DNA of 64,000 nucleotides. It comes from Aquisphaera giovannonii. GTDB taxonomy: Bacteria > Planctomycetota > Planctomycetia > Isosphaerales > Isosphaeraceae. A program made the position numbers and the translations under genes. The notes below the pieces were generated by a model that was not told the DNA's origin, did not search any database, and saw only the letters and a program-made list of their open reading frames with translations. The stretch is taken from assembly GCF_008087625.1 (NCBI RefSeq), contig NZ_CP042997.1, forward strand, positions 8,866,001 to 8,930,000. The letters run 5' to 3'. This document shows positions 16,550 through 24,261 of this stretch, in pieces. Position 1 is the first letter of the stretch, and the number at the start of each line of letters is the position of its first letter.

Positions 16550-18113
16550 CCGCGGCCAGTTCCCTCTCCATCCGCGGCCCCCGGCGGTCCACGAGCCCGT
16601 CGCGGTCGAGGGCGTCGGCGGCGATCCAGCCGGACATCATGACCATGGGCATGCCGGGCCCCGGGTGGGCCGCGCCGCCGGAGAGGTACAGCCGGGGGAC
16701 GTCCGGGCTTCGGTTGGCCGGCTTGAACGCGCCGTTGAAGCGGCCGTGGCTGGAGAGCCCGTAGATCGCCCCGTCGAGCACGCGGTAGCGGTCGTGGATG
16801 TCCTGCGGGGTGAGCCAGCGTTCGACGCGGATGCGGGACTCGATGTCGTCGAGCCCGGCCGTCGAGCGGAGCTTGTCGAGGATCGTCCGGCGATAGGCCG
16901 GGAACATCCTCGACCAGTCGTGCCCCGGGCGGAGATAGGGCGTGTGGACGAGCACGTAGAGCGCCTCGCCGCCCGGCGGCGCGACCTCCGGCTCGGTGGC
17001 CGCCGGGGCGCAGACGTAGCAGGTCGGGTCGGGGGCGGGCTCGCCGCGGCGGTAGATCGCGTCGAACTCCTCGTGCGGGTCGCGGGAGAAGACGAAGTTG
17101 TGGTGCAGGAGCTGGTCGTATCGCCGGTCCAGGCCCAGGTAGAGGACCACGCCGGAGCAGGCGGCCTCGTACCCCCGCCGCTTCTCGAACCGCCTCGCGG
17201 CGGGCCGGCCGGCCAGGAGCTCGCGGTGCGTGCGGACCGCGTCGCAGTTGGAGACGACCGCGGCCAGTTCCTCGACGTGGCCGTCGTCGAGCTCGACGCC
17301 GCAGGCCGAGCCGTCGGCCGCGGTCCGGATCGACCCGACCCCGCGGCCGGTGTGGAACTCGACGCCGAGCTCGCCGGCCAGGCGGATCAGGGCCTCGGCC
17401 ACCGCGCGGGTGCCGCCGCGGGGGTACCAGACCCCCTCGTCGGTCTGCATGTGGGCGATCCCGCAGAGCACCGCCGGGGACAGGTCCGGGGACGAGCCGA
17501 CGTACTGGGTGAAATGGTCGAGCATCTGCGAGACGCGACGGTCGGCGACCCGGCCCCGGATGGTCGCGCCGACCGTGCTCCAGGGCCGCATGCTCATCAC
17601 GTCGGAGAGCGTCGAGGCCTGGAACGTGGCCGAGGCGTCGAACATGTCGCGGAGCGAGCCGATCGACCTCCAGAAGAAGTAGCGCTCGGAGATGTCGTCG
17701 AGCCGCCGCGACAGGTCCAGGAAGCTCCTGTACCCCCGGCTCGCCGCCCCGCCGGGGGCGAAGCCGTCGAGCTCGCGGGCCATCCTGTCGACGTCCGCGT
17801 GCAGGTCGAGCACGGAGCCGTCCGAGAAGAACGACCGCCACTGGGGATCCAGCGGCACCAGGTCGAGCTCGTCCGAGAGCTCGCGGCCCGCCTCGGCGAA
17901 GATCCGCCTGAGGACCGACGGCATGAGGAGGATCGTCGGCCCCATGTCGAACCGGTAGCCCCCCTCCGAGAGCACCGCCGCCTTGCCCCCGAGCCACGGG
18001 TTCTTCTCGAAGAGGACGACCTCGTACCCCCGTGCCGCCAGCGTGCAGGCCGACGCCAGCCCCCCCAGACCGCCGCCGATCACGCCGACCCGGCTTCCCT
18101 TCGTTGCGCTCAT
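16536..18113 (-). CDS. CrtI/CrtN/CrtP-family carotenoid desaturase or oxidase
   Basis: A 525-residue FAD-dependent amine-oxidase-fold protein. The dinucleotide-binding loop is at the N-terminus (Val-Ile-Gly-Gly-Gly-Leu-Gly-Gly-Leu), followed by Gly-Tyr-Arg-Phe-Asp-Met-Gly-Pro-Thr. The C-terminal signature Gly-Gly-Ala-Ala-His-Pro-Gly-Pro-Gly-Met-Pro matches phytoene/diapophytoene desaturase relatives. The start at 18113 fits the beginning of the FAD domain; the frame is open far upstream but only as a shadow. It is the second gene of a four-gene operon, 50 bases after a paralogous gene. Which of the two acts as the desaturase and which as the terminal oxidase cannot be decided by eye. Confidence 0.8.
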   Translation of the reverse strand: MSATKGSRVGVIGGGLGGLASACTLAARGYEVVLFEKNPWLGGKAAVLSEGGYRFDMGPTILLMPSVLRRIFAEAGRELSDELDLVPLDPQWRSFFSDGSVLDLHADVDRMARELDGFAPGGAASRGYRSFLDLSRRLDDISERYFFWRSIGSLRDMFDASATFQASTLSDVMSMRPWSTVGATIRGRVADRRVSQMLDHFTQYVGSSPDLSPAVLCGIAHMQTDEGVWYPRGGTRAVAEALIRLAGELGVEFHTGRGVGSIRTAADGSACGVELDDGHVEELAAVVSNCDAVRTHRELLAGRPAARRFEKRRGYEAACSGVVLYLGLDRRYDQLLHHNFVFSRDPHEEFDAIYRRGEPAPDPTCYVCAPAATEPEVAPPGGEALYVLVHTPYLRPGHDWSRMFPAYRRTILDKLRSTAGLDDIESRIRVERWLTPQDIHDRYRVLDGAIYGLSSHGRFNGAFKPANRSPDVPRLYLSGGAAHPGPGMPMVMMSGWIAADALDRDGLVDRRGPRMERELAADARR

Positions 18114-18163
18114 TCCGAATATCCTCGTGCCATCCGGCCTGTTTCGCCCCGCCCCGCGGCCCT

Positions 18164-19714
18164 TCACTCCACGGCGACGAGGGACGCGGCCTTGCCGAGG
18201 ACCGTCTCCGCCACGCCGGCCGCGACCGGTATCCCCAGGTCCGCCCCGATCAGCCTGGAGGTGATCCTCGCGGACTCGTAGATCACCGGGAGCCCGCTCC
18301 CCGGGTGCGTCCCGCCTCCCACGAGGTAGACCGACTCGAGGTCCTCGAACCGGTTCCGCGGCCGCAGGTGGAGCATCTGGGAGAGGCAGTGGGCCAGGTT
18401 GAAGGTCGCCCCCAGGTGGATCTGATGCTGGCCCTCCCAGTCGGCCGGGGTCACCATCCGCTCGTACCGAATCCGGGGCCGCACGTCCTCCAGGCCGATC
18501 TTCGCGAGCTGCGAGAGGGCCAGCTCCCGGAACGCCGGCGCCTCGCGTGCCCAGTCGACCGTGCGGGCCTGGTGGGTCACGGGCACCAGCAGGTACATCG
18601 TACTGCATCCCGGAGGGGCCAGCGACGGATCGGTGACGCACGCGTTCTGGACGTAGAACGACGGGTCGGCCGACAGGACGTGGCGGGTCTCGATGTCCGC
18701 CAGGTTCTCCAGGTAGTCCTTCGCCAGGTAGATCGTGTGGTGCGCCAGGTCGTCCTGGCGGCCCTCGAGGCCCAGGTAGAGCATGAACGTCGAGCAGGAG
18801 AACCGCTTGCGGGCGATCTTCCGGTCCGACCACCGGCGTCGCAGGTGGTCCGGCACGAGCCGCGTCATGGCCCGGGCGAAGTCCGCGTTGATCACCAGGG
18901 CGTCGGCCATGTGCACGCCCGACCGCGAGCGCACGCCCACGGCGCGACGGCCGCGGAAGAGGATCTCCTCCACCTCGTCGTCCACCGAGATCGTCGCGCC
19001 CAGGTCCTCGGCGATGCCGGCCATCACCTCCGACACGTGGCCGCAGCCGCCGATCGGGTGGAAGACGCCGTACTCGTACTCCAGGAACGAGAGGATCGAG
19101 AACAGGCTCGGGCAGTTGAAGGGCGACATCCCCAGGTACTTGGACTGGAACGTCATCGCCAGCCGGATCCGTGGGTCGCGGAAGTAGCGGCGGAGCTCGC
19201 CGTCCAGCGAGAGCCAGGGCCGGACGTGCGGCAGGGCCTTCATCAGGTGGGGAGAGAGCAGGTCCCGCCACTTCGAGAACGGCGACTCGAGGACCGCCTT
19301 GAGCCCCGCCATCTTGGCGCGGTTGTCCTCCAGGAACCGGCCCAGCCGGGCCGCGTCCTCCGGGCAGAGCGCGGCGACCTCGCGCCGCATCCGCTCGGCG
19401 TCGGGCGTCGCGTCGATCTTGCCCCCCGCCCCGAAGATCAGGCGATATTGCGGGTCCAGCCGGACCATCGGGACCTCGGCGTGGAGGTCCCGGCCCACGG
19501 CCTCGAAGATCGACTCCAGCACCCGCGGATAGAGGAAGAATGTCGGGCCCAGGTCGAACCGGAAGCCGTCGCCGCCGATCGTCGAGGTCCGGCCCCCCAC
19601 GCGGCCCTGCCGCTCCAGGACCGTCACCTGGCACCCCGCGGCCGCCAGGAGCATCGCCGAGGCGAGCCCCCCGGGGCCGGCGCCGATGATCACGACTCGC
19701 TTCGATTCGGCCAT
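18164..19714 (-). CDS. CrtI/CrtN/CrtP-family carotenoid desaturase, first gene of operon
   Basis: A 516-residue paralogue of the next gene, with the FAD loop Ile-Ile-Gly-Ala-Gly-Pro-Gly-Gly-Leu, then Gly-Phe-Arg-Phe-Asp-Leu-Gly-Pro-Thr. The C-terminal Gly-Gly-Gly-Thr-His-Pro-Gly-Ser-Gly-Leu-Pro is typical of phytoene-desaturase-type enzymes. With the second oxidoreductase, the acyltransferase and the glycosyltransferase it fits a C30 (squalene-derived) carotenoid pathway like that described for planctomycetes and staphylococci. No squalene synthase gene is in the window. An ATG at 19723 lies only 3 bases after GGAGG and the one at 19714 lies 12 bases after it, so the start may be either. Confidence 0.82.
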   Translation of the reverse strand: MAESKRVVIIGAGPGGLASAMLLAAAGCQVTVLERQGRVGGRTSTIGGDGFRFDLGPTFFLYPRVLESIFEAVGRDLHAEVPMVRLDPQYRLIFGAGGKIDATPDAERMRREVAALCPEDAARLGRFLEDNRAKMAGLKAVLESPFSKWRDLLSPHLMKALPHVRPWLSLDGELRRYFRDPRIRLAMTFQSKYLGMSPFNCPSLFSILSFLEYEYGVFHPIGGCGHVSEVMAGIAEDLGATISVDDEVEEILFRGRRAVGVRSRSGVHMADALVINADFARAMTRLVPDHLRRRWSDRKIARKRFSCSTFMLYLGLEGRQDDLAHHTIYLAKDYLENLADIETRHVLSADPSFYVQNACVTDPSLAPPGCSTMYLLVPVTHQARTVDWAREAPAFRELALSQLAKIGLEDVRPRIRYERMVTPADWEGQHQIHLGATFNLAHCLSQMLHLRPRNRFEDLESVYLVGGGTHPGSGLPVIYESARITSRLIGADLGIPVAAGVAETVLGKAASLVAVE

Positions 19715-19757
19715 GTCGCCCATCCGCCTCCGTCTGGATCCCCTCTCGACGCAAGCC

Positions 19758-19785
19758 GTTATAGACGAGGCCGGCGGCACGTCAA
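19758..19785 (-). promoter_or_regulatory. Sigma70-type promoter of the carotenoid operon
   Basis: On the minus strand TTGACG (complement of 19780-19785) and TATAAC (complement of 19758-19763) are separated by 16 bases. Each matches the consensus hexamer at 5 of 6 positions. Transcription would begin about 30 bases before the first desaturase gene. Confidence 0.6.
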
Positions 19786-19815
19786 GGATACAACGCGGCG
19801 GCCGCCGCGGGGAGG

Positions 19816-19845
19816 TTGACCCTCGCGAGCCCAAACTTTTACAAT
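19816..19845 (+). promoter_or_regulatory. Possible sigma70-type promoter of the ABC transporter operon
   Basis: TTGACC (19816-19821) and TACAAT (19840-19845) are separated by 18 bases, in a locally AT-rich patch. Each hexamer matches consensus at 5 of 6 positions. It would give a leader of about 145 bases before the ATG at 19997. It lies back-to-back with the carotenoid promoter. Confidence 0.5.
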
Positions 19846-19996
19846 CGTCAGAATTCGGAGGCGGGGCCGGCGGCTCCGGCGGGCGCCCGCCAATAATCGG
19901 CCGGCCTCATCGAATGCCCCTCCGATCCGAGGCCCGGGCGCCGGGCCCTCCAACGCGGGAGGGCCCGGCCCGGATCCACCGAGAGGCGGAGACTCC

Positions 19997-20956
19997 ATGA
20001 CAGCGGCGATATCGATCCGGGGGGTGACCAAGCGTTTCGGCGGCGTCGTCGCCGTGGACGACCTGGACCTGCAAGTCCCCCGCGGCTCGCTCTACGGCTT
20101 CATCGGCCCCAACGGGTCGGGCAAGTCCACGACCCTGCGGATGATCATGCACATCCTCCTCCCCGACGAGGGCGAGATCGAGGTCCTGGGGGAGAGGGAC
20201 ACGAGGGCGGCCCACGACCGGGTCAGCTACCTGCCCGAGGAGCGCGGGCTGTACAAGCGGATGACGGTGCGGCGGCTGCTCCGCTACTTCGGGGCCCTCA
20301 AGGGGGCGAGGCAGCCCGGGCTCGACCGGGCCATCGGCGAGTGGCTGGAGCGGATGGGCCTGTCCGACTGGATCGACAAGAAGGTGGACGCCCTCTCCAA
20401 GGGGATGGCGCAGAAGGTCCAGTTCATCGCCTCGGTGCTCCAGGGGCCGGAGCTCTTGATCCTGGACGAGCCCTTCTCGGGCCTGGACCCGGTGAACGCG
20501 GAGGTCCTCAAGGAGGCCGTCCTGGACCTCCGGCGGGCGGGGACGACCGTGGTCTTCTCGACCCACGACATGGCGGTCGCCGAGCGGCTCTGTGATCGTA
20601 TTTTCATGATCTTCCGCGGCAGGAAGGTCCTCGACGGCACGCTCGACGAGATCCAGTCGCTCTACGGATACGACACCATCCGCGTGCGGACCGACGCCGG
20701 CGTGGACGCCCTGGCCGGGCTCCCGGGGCTCAACGAAGTCAACGACGACGGCAATTCCCAGGAGGTCCGATACGCGGGCGACCCGCAGGATCTGTTGTCC
20801 GCCCTGATGGCGCGGACGCGGATCCGGCAGTTCGAGATCGCCCGCCCCTCGCTGCACGACATCTTCGTCCGCATCGCCGACCCCGACGACGCCGGCGACG
20901 GGCATCAGGCCGGGGCCGCCGCCCCGCAGGTGGAGGCCGCGTACCATGAAGGCTGA
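19997..20956 (+). CDS. ABC transporter ATP-binding protein (NatA/CcmA-like)
   Basis: A 319-residue ATPase with Walker A Gly-Pro-Asn-Gly-Ser-Gly-Lys-Ser-Thr at 37-45, a signature region Leu-Ser-Lys-Gly-Met-Ala-Gln-Lys, Walker B Leu-Leu-Ile-Leu-Asp-Glu-Pro and the switch His in Ser-Thr-His-Asp. A C-terminal ~80-residue extension is common in ABC-2 exporters of the NatA type. It drives the permease encoded by the next gene, whose start overlaps its end by 11 bases. Substrate unknown; sodium or drug export is common in the family. Confidence 0.9.
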   Translation: MTAAISIRGVTKRFGGVVAVDDLDLQVPRGSLYGFIGPNGSGKSTTLRMIMHILLPDEGEIEVLGERDTRAAHDRVSYLPEERGLYKRMTVRRLLRYFGALKGARQPGLDRAIGEWLERMGLSDWIDKKVDALSKGMAQKVQFIASVLQGPELLILDEPFSGLDPVNAEVLKEAVLDLRRAGTTVVFSTHDMAVAERLCDRIFMIFRGRKVLDGTLDEIQSLYGYDTIRVRTDAGVDALAGLPGLNEVNDDGNSQEVRYAGDPQDLLSALMARTRIRQFEIARPSLHDIFVRIADPDDAGDGHQAGAAAPQVEAAYHEG

Positions 20957-22340
20957 CGTGCGGAAGATCTGGGTGGTCGCCTCGACCGAATTCGGCTCGG
21001 CGATCCGGACGAAGTCGTTCCTGATCGGCATCCTGCTGCTGCCCATCATCATGGGCGCCTCGATCCTGCTCCAGGTCTTCGTGGCCGAGCGCGTGGACAC
21101 GAAGCCGAGGCGGTTCGTGGTCATCGACCACACCGGCGTGCTGGCCCCGGTCATCGAGAAGGCCGCCAAGGCCCACAACGAGGCGCTGCCGGAAGCGCGC
21201 GGCAAGCACGCGAGGCCGTCCCTGGTGATGGAGCCGGCGCCGACGATCGGCAAGGCCGCCCCGGGCGCGGGGACGGGTGAGGAGAAACTCGACCCCGATT
21301 ACGCCCTCGCGCTCTCGGACCGGATCCGCAACGGCGACCTGGACGCCTTCGTCGAGATCCCGGCGACGGTCGTCGAGCCCGGCAAGGATCCCGCGGCGAA
21401 GCGGGCGATGGAGTACCACTCCGACAACCCCAACGACGACGTGCTCCGGAACTGGCTGAACTTCATCGTGAACGCGGAGGTCCGCGCCCGGCGGTTCCGA
21501 GCCGCGGGGATCGACCAGGCGCTGGCCGAACGGCTCAGCCAGCCGGTGGAGGTGGAGAACCTGGAGCTCGTCGAGCGCAGGGCGGCCGCCGCGACAGGGG
21601 CAGGCGGGGCCGGCGAGGCGGGCCGGGGCGAGGTGAAGGCGGCGGGGAAGGTGGACCAGGTCCGCACGGCGCTCGTGCCGGCGGCCCTCCTGTTCTCGAT
21701 GTTCTTCGTGATCATGACCAGCGCCCCGCAGCTCCTCAACAGCGTCATCGAGGAGAAGATGAGCCGGATCAGCGAGGTGATGCTGGGCTCGGTCACCCCG
21801 TTCGAACTGATGATGGGCAAGCTGGTGGGCAACGCCGGGATCGCCATGGTCCTGGCCACCCTCTACCTGGGCGGCGGCATGGGGGTCGCCGCCTACCACG
21901 GCTACGGCGACATCCTGTCTCCGGGACTCGTCGCGGCGCTCGTCTTCTTCCTGATCCTTGCCGTGCTGCTCTACGGCTCGATGTACATCGCGGTCGGCTC
22001 GGCCTGCAGCGAGCTGAAGGACGCCCAGTCGCTGATGATGCCGGTGATGTTGCTGTCGATGCTGCCCGTCTTCGTCTGGACGGCCGTCCTGCGCAACCCG
22101 GCGAGCCCGCTGTCGGTGGGGATGTCCCTCTTCCCCCCCGCCAGCCCGTTCCTGATGCTGATGCGCCTGGCCCTGAAGCCGGCCCCCCCCGCCTGGCAGG
22201 TCGGGCTCGCCGTCGTCCTGACCGCCCTGACGACGCTCGCCATCGTCTGGGCCGCCGGCAAGATCTTCCGCACCGGCCTGCTCATGCAGGGGAAGGCCCC
22301 CACATTCGCCGAGCTGGCCCGGTGGGTGATGACGAAGTGA
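20946..22340 (+). CDS. ABC-2 type transporter permease (NatB-like)
   Basis: A 464-residue permease of the ABC2_membrane_3 type. One N-terminal membrane helix (about residues 24-44) is followed by a large extracytoplasmic domain (~50-240), and then five or more helices with the characteristic Ser-Val-Ile-Glu-Glu-Lys-Met-Ser-Arg-Ile-Ser-Glu-Val motif. It overlaps the ATPase gene by 11 bases, so the two are co-translated. An Ala/Gly-rich insert around residues 215-235 is not conserved. Confidence 0.88.
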   Translation: MKADVRKIWVVASTEFGSAIRTKSFLIGILLLPIIMGASILLQVFVAERVDTKPRRFVVIDHTGVLAPVIEKAAKAHNEALPEARGKHARPSLVMEPAPTIGKAAPGAGTGEEKLDPDYALALSDRIRNGDLDAFVEIPATVVEPGKDPAAKRAMEYHSDNPNDDVLRNWLNFIVNAEVRARRFRAAGIDQALAERLSQPVEVENLELVERRAAAATGAGGAGEAGRGEVKAAGKVDQVRTALVPAALLFSMFFVIMTSAPQLLNSVIEEKMSRISEVMLGSVTPFELMMGKLVGNAGIAMVLATLYLGGGMGVAAYHGYGDILSPGLVAALVFFLILAVLLYGSMYIAVGSACSELKDAQSLMMPVMLLSMLPVFVWTAVLRNPASPLSVGMSLFPPASPFLMLMRLALKPAPPAWQVGLAVVLTALTTLAIVWAAGKIFRTGLLMQGKAPTFAELARWVMTK

Positions 22341-22462
22341 GCCGAGCGGCCTCAGGCCCGGGATGACCCGGCGAAGACGGCCGGCGAGGGGAAATCGGGG
22401 CCGCGGCGGCGTCGCACCAGGGTGCGGCCCGGCGCGGCCCTTGAACGTCCTTGCCCGGGCGA

Positions 22463-22726
22463 TCAGGCCCCGCCGCCCCGCCGGCCCATCAGGTTGGAGA
22501 GCATCGCGCCGATGCCGGCATACCTGAGCGACGGATCGACGTAGGCGTGCAGGACATAGAAGAGGAAGTAGTAGGACCGCGCGGAGGCCCAAGCCAGCAC
22601 GCCCGCGAGCGCCGCCGTCTGCCACCGGGGCGATTCCGCGACCAGGAGCACGCCGGCGAGGACCGACATCGCCAGGAACAGGAGGCCCTTGAGGACAATC
22701 AGGGGGCGGGATCGGATGTCGCCCAT
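22463..22726 (-). CDS. Small two-helix membrane protein
   Basis: An 87-residue product starting at the ATG at 22726, with GAGGAG about ten bases upstream. It has two hydrophobic helices (about residues 9-28 and 36-54) and a conserved-looking Tyr-Tyr-Phe-Leu-Phe-Tyr-Val-Leu-His-Ala-Tyr-Val-Asp stretch. No family recognised. It lies 26 bases downstream of the ceramidase gene on the same strand and is probably co-transcribed with it. The frame is open further upstream, but that part is the shadow of the ceramidase gene. Confidence 0.55.
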   Translation of the reverse strand: MGDIRSRPLIVLKGLLFLAMSVLAGVLLVAESPRWQTAALAGVLAWASARSYYFLFYVLHAYVDPSLRYAGIGAMLSNLMGRRGGGA

Positions 22727-22752
22727 GCACGCCGGCTCCTCGATGCGACGGG

Positions 22753-23403
22753 TCAGCCGCCGGGCGTGCGACCGGGGTCCGCTCCGGCCGTCAGGATGAT
22801 CGCCCGCATCGCCAGGTACAGCAGGATGCCGTTGAGCAGGTGCCAGAGGAAGTGGGTGCCGTACGGGAAGCTCGGGCAGATCAGCTCGTCGATCGAGCGG
22901 AACGCGAGCGACGCGCAGAAGACGCCGGCCGCCGCTGCGAGCGTCCAGCGCCCGGGCTGCCCCGTCCGGGCGTGATACGTCGCCAGGCCGATCAGCACGA
23001 CGAGCGTCGGCGCGTACAGGACCGAGCCGTTGAAATACGGCGGCAGGAAGACCATCAGCACGCAGGTCACGGCATGCGTCGCGACGAGGGCCGCCGCGGG
23101 CCTGGTGCCCAGTCGCGCGGCGTGCCGGAGGTAGAGCCAGAGGAACGCGAGCTGGAAGGCCAGGATGGGCGCCAGGTCGGCGACGTTGGCCCAGGGGGTG
23201 GCGAAGGTGTGGAAGAGGGCGCTGCCGACTCCCACGGCCGCCGCCAGCCCGATCAGCGTCGCGGCCCCCGCGGTCATCGCGCGGAGCCGCCGCGCGAGCC
23301 GCCACGCCGCGAGCGCCGCGACGAAGAACGCCAGGTTGGAGGTGGCGTTCAGCGGCTCCGCCCACAGCCCCGGGCCACAGCGTTCGCAATAGTAGTCGAG
23401 CAT
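22753..23403 (-). CDS. Ceramidase-family membrane hydrolase
   Basis: A 216-residue protein with about seven membrane helices and ceramidase-superfamily motifs: Asp-Tyr-Tyr-Cys-Glu-Arg near the start, Ser-Asn-Leu-Ala-Phe-Phe, Gly-Ser-Ala-Leu-Phe-His-Thr-Phe-Ala-Thr, Arg-Ser-Ile-Asp-Glu and Gly-Thr-His-Phe-Leu-Trp-His-Leu-Leu-Asn. The paired His and Asp residues are the zinc ligands in alkaline ceramidases and related CREST proteins. Eukaryotic members cleave ceramide; bacterial members are little studied and the substrate here is unknown. Confidence 0.8.
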   Translation of the reverse strand: MLDYYCERCGPGLWAEPLNATSNLAFFVAALAAWRLARRLRAMTAGAATLIGLAAAVGVGSALFHTFATPWANVADLAPILAFQLAFLWLYLRHAARLGTRPAAALVATHAVTCVLMVFLPPYFNGSVLYAPTLVVLIGLATYHARTGQPGRWTLAAAAGVFCASLAFRSIDELICPSFPYGTHFLWHLLNGILLYLAMRAIILTAGADPGRTPGG

Positions 23404-23462
23404 GCGGCGGGTCCGTCATCACCCGAGACCACGCTTCCGATGCCGGAGCCCGGTCCGCCGAA

Positions 23463-23768
23463 TCAGGAATCCCGACTCGTCGGATCGAGGACGGCGGCGA
23501 CCAGCTCCGGATTCTCGGCCGCGACCCTCAAGAGGGCACGGGCAGGCCCCTCGGGCCTGCGACGCCCCGCCTCCCAATTCTGCAGGGTGGCCACGCTCAC
23601 TCCGATCATCCGAGCGAACTCGGATTGGGACTTGGCCAGCCGCAGGCGAATGGCCTGAACATCCACGGGAGCAAAATCGGTGATGCGGCTCGCCTGCGCC
23701 TCGCCCCTACGGATCCGGCCGGCTTCGCGGACGCTCATCACCAGCTCATCGAAATCCTCGGCTCTCAT
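23463..23768 (-). CDS. HigA/NadS-like helix-turn-helix antitoxin
   Basis: A 101-residue DNA-binding protein with an XRE-type helix-turn-helix at about residues 37-75: Gln-Ser-Glu-Phe-Ala-Arg-Met-Ile-Gly-Val-Ser, then Thr-Leu-Gln-Asn-Trp-Glu-x-Gly-Arg-Arg-x-Pro. The latter motif is typical of HigA/NadS antitoxins. Its ATG overlaps the stop of the toxin gene (ATGA). Antitoxins of this kind neutralise the RelE-fold toxin and repress their own promoter. Confidence 0.85.
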   Translation of the reverse strand: MRAEDFDELVMSVREAGRIRRGEAQASRITDFAPVDVQAIRLRLAKSQSEFARMIGVSVATLQNWEAGRRRPEGPARALLRVAAENPELVAAVLDPTSRDS

Positions 23769-24082
23769 CGGAACTCCTCGCGAACGATCCGGCCAAGGGC
23801 CTGGATCTGTTCGCCGGTCAAGTCCTCCTGTTCATTCTTGCGATAGGCATAGAGCAGGTAATAGGTCTCACTCGGCTCGTGCCAGTGATAGATGACCCGA
23901 CACCCGCCGCGCTTGCCGCCTCCACCCGACGCCCATCGCATCTTGCGAAGGCCTCCGCTCCCGGGGATGACCGAGCCGGCTCTCGGTGCGAGGAGCAAGG
24001 CCAGCTGCAGGGCCCGAAAACCCTCGTCGTCGAGAAGCCCGCCGATCACCCGCGTGAAGATCGAGGTCTCGATGAACCTCAT
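23765..24082 (-). CDS. RelE/HigB-family toxin
   Basis: A 105-residue protein of the RelE superfamily: Phe-Thr-Arg-Val-Ile near the start, Pro-Gly-Ser-Gly-Gly-Leu-Arg-Lys-Met-Arg-Trp, Gly-Gly-Lys-Arg-Gly-Gly-Cys-Arg-Val-Ile-Tyr and Tyr-Tyr-Leu-Leu-Tyr-Ala-Tyr-Arg-Lys-Asn-Glu. Such toxins are ribosome-dependent mRNA interferases. The order toxin first, antitoxin second is the HigBA arrangement. Start at 24082 marks the beginning of similarity; the frame is open for long upstream as a shadow of the phosphofructokinase gene. Confidence 0.82.
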   Translation of the reverse strand: MRFIETSIFTRVIGGLLDDEGFRALQLALLLAPRAGSVIPGSGGLRKMRWASGGGGKRGGCRVIYHWHEPSETYYLLYAYRKNEQEDLTGEQIQALGRIVREEFR

Positions 24083-24261
24083 CCGACATCCTACGCATTG
24101 GCTGGTTATGCGGCAAACCGACCGCCTGGCATCGTGCCCAGCTCCTCGATCCATCGAGGCACCCGCGAGGAAGGCGGATAACCCCGGCACGTCGGCGTGC
24201 GCCTGGGCACACGCCTCCCTCACGGGGGCGTGCGCCCGCTCCGGGCCTTCCGCTGCGGGGA

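Noticed and set aside
18114..19754. Frame extending the second carotenoid oxidoreductase upstream to ~1070 residues
   Set aside because: The upstream part overlaps the first oxidoreductase in another frame on the same strand; the FAD loop defines the real start at 18113.
24083..24135. Possible promoter TTGCCG-17-TAGGAT before the HigB-like toxin
   Set aside because: Each hexamer matches at only 4 of 6 positions, and the -10 box would lie only 5 bases from the ATG.
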